From contig CAZAPZ010000058.1 in the NCBI GenBank assembly GCA_964487285.1, positions 1 to 9,969 of the forward strand: a stretch of 9,969 nt of DNA. The letters run 5' to 3'. The stretch's first letter is position 1, and the number at the start of each line of letters is the position of its first letter. The position numbers were made by a program, and so were the translations under genes. Of this stretch, positions 5,765-9,969 are shown in pieces. The notes below the pieces were generated by a model. The model ran no database searches and was not told where the DNA came from. It was given only the letters and a program-made list of their open reading frames with translations. This DNA is from CAZAPZ01 sp964487285 (GTDB lineage: Bacteria; Campylobacterota_A; Desulfurellia; JAADFJ01).

Positions 5765-6515
5765 ACCTATACTTGTTTTAGAAAATATTTGGAAAAGTTT
5801 CAGTGGAATGATGTCGTTGAGTAATGTTTCCATGTATGTTGCAAGAGGCAAAATAAAGGCTGTAATAGGACCTAACGGAGCAGGAAAAACTACTTTGTTT
5901 AATGTGATAAGCGGAGCATTGCATCCAAGCAAAGGCAATATAATATTTGAAGATAAAATCATAAATGATCTGCCTTCATACAAAAGAACATATCTCGGGA
6001 TAGGAAGAACATTTCAAAAGGTAAAACTTTTTAAGCAGATGAGTGTTAGGGAAAATGTAATGGTTGGCAGACATTGCAGAACTAAATCCGGATTTTTCGA
6101 CAGCGGGTTTAGGCTTCCAAGAACCAGAATCGAGGAAAAAAGAATTGCCGAACGTGCCGATGCCGAACTTGATTTTGTAGGAGCGTATGAAACAAGAAGC
6201 CAAGCGGCAGGTTCTTTGCCTATCGGGCTGCAAAAATCAGTTGAGGTAGCACGTGCATTGGCAACAGATCCAAAACTTTTACTTCTTGATGAACCTGCAG
6301 GAGGACTTAATGATAAAGAAACCGAACAATTTTCAGATTTAATTAAGAAAATCCAACAACGGGAAATAACCATACTTCTCGTAGAACATGATATGAAACT
6401 CGTGATGGAAATAGCTGATACAATAGCTGTTCTGAATTATGGTGAGAAAATGGCTGACGGAATACCTGAAGAAATTAAAAATGATAAAAAGGTTATTGAG
6501 GCTTATCTTGGATAA
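5757..6515 (+). CDS. livG: Liv-type ABC transporter ATPase LivG, apparent ATA start
   Basis: 252-residue ATPase that powers the importer as a heterodimer with LivF. The start is unusual. The frame is open upstream of the first ATG (5808) back to a stop at 5730, and the extra 17 codons read like a normal LivG N-terminus (KPILVLENIWKSFSG). No ATG, GTG or TTG lies in that stretch, but ATA at 5757 is eight bases after GGAG (5745-5748). I therefore place the start at 5757, overlapping livM by eight bases. Numbering from there: aromatic F15 for adenine stacking, Walker A GPNGAGKT (38-45), Q-loop Q87, signature region LPIGLQ (154-159), Walker B LLLLDE (174-179), switch H211. As I recall, LivG proteins usually have LPYGQQ in the signature, so I156 and L158 differ. 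Starting at 5808 would give 235 residues lacking the first strand. Function is confident; the start is inferred. Confidence 0.88.
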   Translation: MSKPILVLENIWKSFSGMMSLSNVSMYVARGKIKAVIGPNGAGKTTLFNVISGALHPSKGNIIFEDKIINDLPSYKRTYLGIGRTFQKVKLFKQMSVRENVMVGRHCRTKSGFFDSGFRLPRTRIEEKRIAERADAELDFVGAYETRSQAAGSLPIGLQKSVEVARALATDPKLLLLDEPAGGLNDKETEQFSDLIKKIQQREITILLVEHDMKLVMEIADTIAVLNYGEKMADGIPEEIKNDKKVIEAYLG

Positions 6516-6519
6516 TACG

Positions 6520-7221
6520 ATGCTTGCGATAAAGAATATTGCTGTAAATTATAACGGAATAGCAGCTTTGAAGGGTGTTTCCATGAACATTGCCAAGGGC
6601 AAATTGGTAACTATAATTGGTGCAAATGGCGCAGGGAAAAGCACTCTTATTAAAGCTGTATCAGGCCTTGTTAATTATGAAGGAACTATAGCATTTAACG
6701 GAATAATAAGAAAAAAAAGCAGTCCGAGAGAGATTGTGAAATCGGGAATAGTATGTTCGCCGGAAGGAAGGCAGCTTTTTACCACAATGAGCGTTATGGA
6801 TAATATAATGCTCGGAGCATATTTAAGACAAAAGGAAAAGGAAGAGATTAGAAAAGATTACGAATGGGTGTGCTCGCTTTTTCCTGTCATACGTGATCGG
6901 TCAAGCCAGATTGCAGGCACATTATCAGGCGGCGAGCAGCAGATGGTCGCTATAGCACGAGCACTTATGGCAAAACCCAAGCTTTTGCTTTTAGATGAGC
7001 CATCCCTCGGTCTTGCACCGCTTTTCATTAAAAGTTTATTTGAAACTATCAAAATACTGAAATCCAACGGCATCACAATTCTTTTAGTTGAGCAAAACGC
7101 AAGAAAGGCACTGGCTGTTGCGGATTACGCTTACCTTTTAACAACCGGTAATGTTGCTTATGAAGGAAATCCATCGGATATTGCGGAAGACAAAAAGATA
7201 AAACAGGCTTATTTGGGATAA
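6520..7221 (+). CDS. livF: Liv-type ABC transporter ATPase LivF
   Basis: 233-residue partner ATPase of LivG. The ATG at 6520 gives MLAIKNIAVNYNG, the normal LivF beginning, so longer upstream versions of the frame are not needed; an in-frame TTG at 6508, six bases after GAGG (6498-6501), is an alternative adding four residues. Motifs: aromatic Y11, Walker A GANGAGKS (34-41), SPEGRQLF (80-87), characteristic of LivF, signature LSGGEQQ (135-141), Walker B LLLLDE (155-160), and LLVEQN (188-193), where LivF proteins carry Gln instead of the switch His. It begins four bases after the livG stop and ends the operon. No terminator follows: the next 16 bases hold a repeat sequence and then the convergent glycosylase gene ends. 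Confidence 0.94.
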   Translation: MLAIKNIAVNYNGIAALKGVSMNIAKGKLVTIIGANGAGKSTLIKAVSGLVNYEGTIAFNGIIRKKSSPREIVKSGIVCSPEGRQLFTTMSVMDNIMLGAYLRQKEKEEIRKDYEWVCSLFPVIRDRSSQIAGTLSGGEQQMVAIARALMAKPKLLLLDEPSLGLAPLFIKSLFETIKILKSNGITILLVEQNARKALAVADYAYLLTTGNVAYEGNPSDIAEDKKIKQAYLG

Positions 7222-7238
7222 TGCGACCACTGCATAAT
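7222..7238 (+). repeat. 17-base repeat, copy 1 (matches 9766-9782)
   Basis: TGCGACCACTGCATAAT matches TGAGACCACTGCATAAT at 9766-9782 in 16 of 17 positions, same orientation. It starts on the base after the livF stop and ends on the last base of the convergent glycosylase stop, so it fills the whole gap. The sequence resembles the GAGAC...TGCA ends seen on some insertion sequences, an impression from memory. It may be the scar of an excised element. Confidence 0.6.
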
Positions 7239-7774
7239 TATCTGCTGACAAATCTATTGTCGGAAATGAAAAATCTCATTTTCTGTTTTAAATCTTTTGT
7301 AACTCCTACTCTGAAGCTTCTTTTGACTGTAAATGGAGTGATTGCTCCTTTTATAATATAAAGTTCTTTCAGAGTTGTAATATCTTGCCCATAATATCTT
7401 TTGTCTATTTCAAGAGACTCAGTTAATAGTCCGGGTCCTGATAATCTTGCACTAAAATTCAAAGGTTCTAATGCTCTTATTAAGACAGCGTTAGGTTTGC
7501 CTTCTTTCCATGTAACTATGTTAAACATCTTATATTTGTGGACATTGTATATCATGATTGTACCGGGCGAAGCCCACATCATTTCACTTATTTTATTTTT
7601 TCCTTTATTGGCCCTTGATGCAGGATCTTCCGCTCCAAAATAAGCTTCCGTTTCAACAATTTTTGCTTCCAGCCGCTTTATGCCTTTTTGCTTTATTAAA
7701 ATCGTTCCAAGCAGATCTTCGGCAACCGCATCAGCCTGTCTTGAAAAAAAACTTTTGGGTAACCTCATTTCCAT
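7238..7774 (-). CDS. 3-methyladenine DNA glycosylase, AAG/MPG family
   Basis: 178-residue cytoplasmic repair enzyme that removes alkylated purines such as 3-methyladenine from DNA. Family features: RLPKSFFSRQADAVAEDLLG (4-23), VETEAYFGAEDPAS (40-53) with the likely catalytic E43 and Y45, SPGTIMIYNVHKYKMFNIV (69-87) with the base-pocket N85, AVLIRALEP (96-104) and LSGPGLLTESLEID (111-124). It is shorter than the usual 190-210 residues. The histidine normally found in the DPASHA-type motif is Arg here (R54), and the YGMHYCLN-type segment is divergent. The frame overlaps the dedA stop by ten bases; a second ATG at codon 3 would give a four-base ATGA overlap. A run of eight identical bases (7744-7751) lies near the start. 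It is last in the aminotransferase-dedA operon. Confidence in family is high; activity is less certain. Confidence 0.88.
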   Translation of the reverse strand: MEMRLPKSFFSRQADAVAEDLLGTILIKQKGIKRLEAKIVETEAYFGAEDPASRANKGKNKISEMMWASPGTIMIYNVHKYKMFNIVTWKEGKPNAVLIRALEPLNFSARLSGPGLLTESLEIDKRYYGQDITTLKELYIIKGAITPFTVKRSFRVGVTKDLKQKMRFFISDNRFVSR

Positions 7775-8361
7775 AATTTCCCGTTACTCTTAAATTTATA
7801 AAACAGTTTCATTCCTACAAAAATTAATATTACTATAGACGCAATAATCCATATAGTATAAACGGAAGAATGCGAAAATACCGATACGGTTTTGCCGAGT
7901 ATGAAACCAATAGAACCTATTACCAATGCCCATATTGAGCAATTTATAATCTCGGCAATGGAAAACCATCGAAGTTTAATATCCGATATACCGAATGTTA
8001 GAGCTCCAATCATTCTTACGCCGTATAAATACTGAAGCAATACAACCGTTTTAATTTTATTTGCACTTATGAGACCGTATATATAATTAACTTTATCGGA
8101 AAGGTTGTATCGGTTTGCAATTTTATCTACAGAAGTTTTGCCAAAAAATTTGCCAATAGCAAACCATACAATGTGTCCGCTCCAAGCTCCGAGAGATGCA
8201 GCAACCCAAACGTATAACGGGTCCAAGAAGCTTTGACTCACCAAGGCTCCTGATATCATTAAAATTGATTCGCCTTCTAAAAATGTCCCGACAAAAACCG
8301 CTATAACACCGTATTCTTTAATAAATGCTACAATAGCGTTTGTGCTGAATTCTAAAATCAT
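7765..8361 (-). CDS. DedA-family membrane protein
   Basis: 198-residue inner-membrane protein of the DedA/SNARE-associated (VTT) family, whose members include polyprenyl- or phospho-lipid flippases and affect membrane potential and envelope integrity. Diagnostic parts are GTFLEGESILMISGALV (25-41) with the conserved acidic pair E29/E31, AASLGAWSGHIVWFAIGKFFG (54-74), a re-entrant-type region LLQYLYGVRMIGALTFGIS (108-126) containing the conserved arginine R116, and a C-terminal membrane helix (about 166-187) followed by a basic tail. The prolines common in the FIPGVR-type segment are absent. Its ATG overlaps the aminotransferase stop by four bases (ATGA, 8358-8361) with no ribosome site of its own, so translation is probably coupled. 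Confidence 0.87.
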   Translation of the reverse strand: MILEFSTNAIVAFIKEYGVIAVFVGTFLEGESILMISGALVSQSFLDPLYVWVAASLGAWSGHIVWFAIGKFFGKTSVDKIANRYNLSDKVNYIYGLISANKIKTVVLLQYLYGVRMIGALTFGISDIKLRWFSIAEIINCSIWALVIGSIGFILGKTVSVFSHSSVYTIWIIASIVILIFVGMKLFYKFKSNGKLWK

Positions 8362-9662
8362 TTACAAGATTCAACATACTCTACAATTTTAGCAGCAATT
8401 ATTTTTATGACATTCTCAAATTTTTCCACATCTGGTTCAAGAAGAGTTATTCTAAAACCTTGCAGTAAAGTAAAAAAAGATGTAAGCGGTATCGCGCAAA
8501 TTCCTGTTGATGCAAGGAGATAATAAACAAATTGCTTGTCATGCTCGCAATTATCATCAACAATACCTTTCACATACTGCTTGATATCTTCATTCTCAAT
8601 TGGCAGCGTCTGATTATTATTCAGCACGGATTCATTGAAAACCACGCTGACATAAAATGCTCCATTTGTTTTGTTCACAATTATATACGGCACATCTTTA
8701 AGCAGGTTGTAAGCTATATTGGAAAGTTTCTCGTAATGATTTTTTCTTTTATTTATGTGTTTTTCATATTCAGGATTGCTCATTATTGGCGGAATAGCAA
8801 TTTGAGGCAATGTTGTTGAACAAACCTCTGCCATTTTTTGATTTAAAATTGTATCTATATATCTTTTAAACATTTTGTCTTTATCCATATTAAATAGTTC
8901 CATCCAGCCGCATCGGGCACCTGGCCATGGAAACTCTTTTGATATGCCTTGCAGACTTATGCCTGGCACATCTCCAATAACATCCGAAAGCATTGCACTC
9001 TTTTTCCCGTTGTAGATAATTTTCCTATAAATCTCATCGAATATTAAAAATAGATCATATTTTTTAGCAATAGCCACGATCCTTCTTAGCGTTTCCTCAT
9101 CATATACATAGCCGGTTGGATTATCTGGATTAATAACCAGTATGCCTACAATGGAATGGTGACTTTTTACCTTCCGTTCCAATTCTTTAAGATCGGGAGC
9201 CCAGTTGTTGTACGGGTTCATCCTGTATGAATTTGGCGGAAAAGATGCATGCAGCACTTCTGCGAGCAAATGAGTTGAATAGGTAGGCTCAGGCATAATT
9301 ATTCTTGCATCAACGCGAAGGGCACTATATGATCTTGCTATTGCATCTCCAAGACCATTAAAAAATATTATATCATCTTTTGTTATCTGAACCCCGCCTC
9401 TTTTGTTGTTTTCTTCTGCTATAAATTCTCTTGCTTTCGCCACTCCTTGAGTCGGCGAATACGTGTAAGATTCATCGTCATGAACAATATCCGAAAGAAT
9501 GTTTTTCATCCACTCAGGAATTTCTTCTCCCTTTGCAATGGGGTCACCGATATTTTCCCAAACAATTTCAATGCCGTTCTTTTTAAGTTTGTCCGCAACC
9601 GCAACAATATTTCTTATCTCATAAGTTAAACCATTTTCCGCTCTTGCTGCATCAAAACGCAT
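8358..9662 (-). CDS. class I/II pyridoxal-phosphate aminotransferase
   Basis: 434-residue cytoplasmic enzyme that transfers amino groups between an amino acid and a 2-oxo acid using pyridoxal phosphate. Visible elements: YTYSPTQGVAKAREFIAEE (66-84), the cofactor loop NGLGDAI (102-108), NPDNPTG (178-184), DEIY (209-212) with cofactor-binding D209 and Y212, the lysine segment GISKEFPWPGARCGWM (239-254) with Schiff-base K242 and phosphate-binding R250, and GFRITLLEP (402-410), whose R404 should bind the substrate carboxylate. It is longer than the usual 390-400 residues, the extra length lying mainly around residues 345-380. Its nearest functional class is alanine/aspartate-type, but the substrate is not evident. 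AAGGAG (9668-9673 on the minus strand) is well placed before the ATG. It leads a three-gene overlapping operon with dedA and the glycosylase. Confidence 0.9.
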   Translation of the reverse strand: MRFDAARAENGLTYEIRNIVAVADKLKKNGIEIVWENIGDPIAKGEEIPEWMKNILSDIVHDDESYTYSPTQGVAKAREFIAEENNKRGGVQITKDDIIFFNGLGDAIARSYSALRVDARIIMPEPTYSTHLLAEVLHASFPPNSYRMNPYNNWAPDLKELERKVKSHHSIVGILVINPDNPTGYVYDEETLRRIVAIAKKYDLFLIFDEIYRKIIYNGKKSAMLSDVIGDVPGISLQGISKEFPWPGARCGWMELFNMDKDKMFKRYIDTILNQKMAEVCSTTLPQIAIPPIMSNPEYEKHINKRKNHYEKLSNIAYNLLKDVPYIIVNKTNGAFYVSVVFNESVLNNNQTLPIENEDIKQYVKGIVDDNCEHDKQFVYYLLASTGICAIPLTSFFTLLQGFRITLLEPDVEKFENVIKIIAAKIVEYVESCK

Positions 9663-9679
9663 ACTCGCTCCTTAATTAT

Positions 9680-9712
9680 AACTGTTTCTTTTTCCACTAT
9701 TACCGAACAGTT
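9680..9712. promoter_or_regulatory. inverted repeat in front of the aminotransferase operon
   Basis: AACTGTT (9680-9686) and AACAGTT (9706-9712) are perfect 7-base inverted arms separated by 19 bases, ending 18 bases upstream of the aminotransferase start. It could be a repressor operator (arm centres about 26 bases apart) or fold as a stem in the leader near the ribosome site. No convincing sigma-70 promoter was found in 9663-9765 on the minus strand, only AT-rich TATAAT-like words at 9675-9680 and near 9714-9720. Confidence 0.35.
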
Positions 9713-9765
9713 GTTTATAATCCATAATGCACAAAGTTTAGACAAAATTTTTTAAAAGTATATAG

Positions 9766-9782
9766 TGAGACCACTGCATAAT
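9766..9782 (+). repeat. 17-base repeat, copy 2, possible mobile-element end
   Basis: TGAGACCACTGCATAAT, the direct-orientation partner of 7222-7238 with one mismatch. Here it opens a non-coding, structured stretch that continues to the window edge, as the terminal repeat of an insertion sequence would. No inverted partner is visible in the window, so the other end would lie beyond 9969. Confidence 0.5.
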
Positions 9783-9789
9783 ATTCAAA

Positions 9790-9905
9790 TTCCCAACAAT
9801 ATTTGTTTTCCTATAGGCAAGGCAAACTTCCGGCAGGACTAACCCGGGTTAATTCAAAGAAGCAAAACGCAAGCATAGAGGAAAGCAAATATTGCCCGCA
9901 GGGAA
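9790..9905. other. nested inverted repeats, possible structured RNA or element sub-terminal region
   Basis: Three levels of pairing are visible. Outer: TTCCC (9790-9794) with GGGAA (9901-9905). Middle: CAATATTTG-T-TTTCC-TAT (9797-9814) with ATAG-AGGAAAG-CAAATATTG (9875-9894), about 16 pairs with a mismatch and a small bulge. Inner: an imperfect stem 9836-9855 built on the palindrome TAACCCGGGTTA (9840-9851). Both strands are broken by stops, so it is not a gene in any frame I followed. Downstream, TTGACA (9939-9944) and a possible start ATG at 9956 with GGAAGG just ahead could begin a gene cut by the window edge; only four codons are visible. Confidence 0.45.
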
Positions 9906-9969
9906 GGTCAGTATAAACCTATCCCTACATCAGTCTGCTTGACAATTGGAAGGTAATGAGTAGGTTAAA

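Noticed and set aside
5744..5808. LivM-LivG fusion by programmed frameshift
   Set aside because: The livG frame is +1 relative to livM, there is no slippery heptamer suited to that shift, and a spaced ribosome site before ATA explains the junction more simply.
7244..7263. GACAA-loop-TTGTC hairpin as the livF terminator
   Set aside because: It lies inside the glycosylase coding sequence, the stem is short and AT-rich, and no T-run follows.
9766..9969. Group II intron 5' end (GTGNGAC-like start) for the structured region
   Set aside because: The GTGAGACC start resembles one only superficially; no domain V or intron-encoded protein is visible and the same 17-mer occurs alone at 7222.
1..9969. 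CRISPR array, toxin-antitoxin pair, retron or phage genes
   Set aside because: No regularly spaced repeats and no matching protein motifs were found; nearly all coding space is taken by metabolic and transport genes.

Overview
The window is AT-rich bacterial chromosomal DNA with tightly packed, often overlapping genes. A secreted solute-binding protein with a signal peptide points to a Gram-negative organism. The gene types (Liv-type ABC transporter, FolE2, LysE exporter, DedA, encoded CCA in the tRNAs, strong purine-rich ribosome binding sites) would suit a Desulfobacterota / deltaproteobacteria-like lineage, but that is only an impression and no taxonomic marker is present.

Layout. (1) Positions 1-119, plus strand: the last bases of a tRNA gene, then a complete tRNA-Ser(UGA). 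(2) Positions 162-2313, minus strand: an operon read leftwards, a possible 56-residue small protein, a LysE-type exporter, a class II aldolase-like enzyme and FolE2 (GTP cyclohydrolase), with 2 nt or less between the last three. (3) Positions 2395-2486, minus strand: tRNA-Ser(CGA). The two serine tRNAs face each other and form an inverted repeat around region 2. (4) Positions 2565-7221, plus strand: a complete five-gene Liv-type ABC importer, livK-livH-livM-livG-livF, with its own promoter and a hairpin between the binding-protein gene and the membrane genes. The substrate is unknown; the family takes up branched-chain amino acids, other amino acids, urea or aromatic acids. (5) Positions 7238-9662, minus strand: an overlapping operon of a class I/II aminotransferase, a DedA-family membrane protein and an AAG-type 3-methyladenine DNA glycosylase. 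(6) Positions 9663-9969: a promoter-side gap, then about 200 bases with no recognisable gene but clear inverted repeats.

Most notable points. livG has no ATG, GTG or TTG start in the right place: a well-spaced Shine-Dalgarno (GGAG) sits before an in-frame ATA, and the first in-frame ATG would remove the first strand and the nucleotide-stacking aromatic residue of the ATPase. A 17-base sequence (one mismatch) begins the structured region at 9766 and also lies at 7222, filling the gap between the convergent livF and glycosylase genes; it looks like the end of a mobile element and brackets the three-gene block in direct orientation. The lysE-aldolase-folE2 operon suggests a pterin-related role for an otherwise generic aldolase. 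I did not find a clearly new defence or mobile system; the structured 9766-9969 stretch is the best candidate for something undescribed, and it runs off the window.
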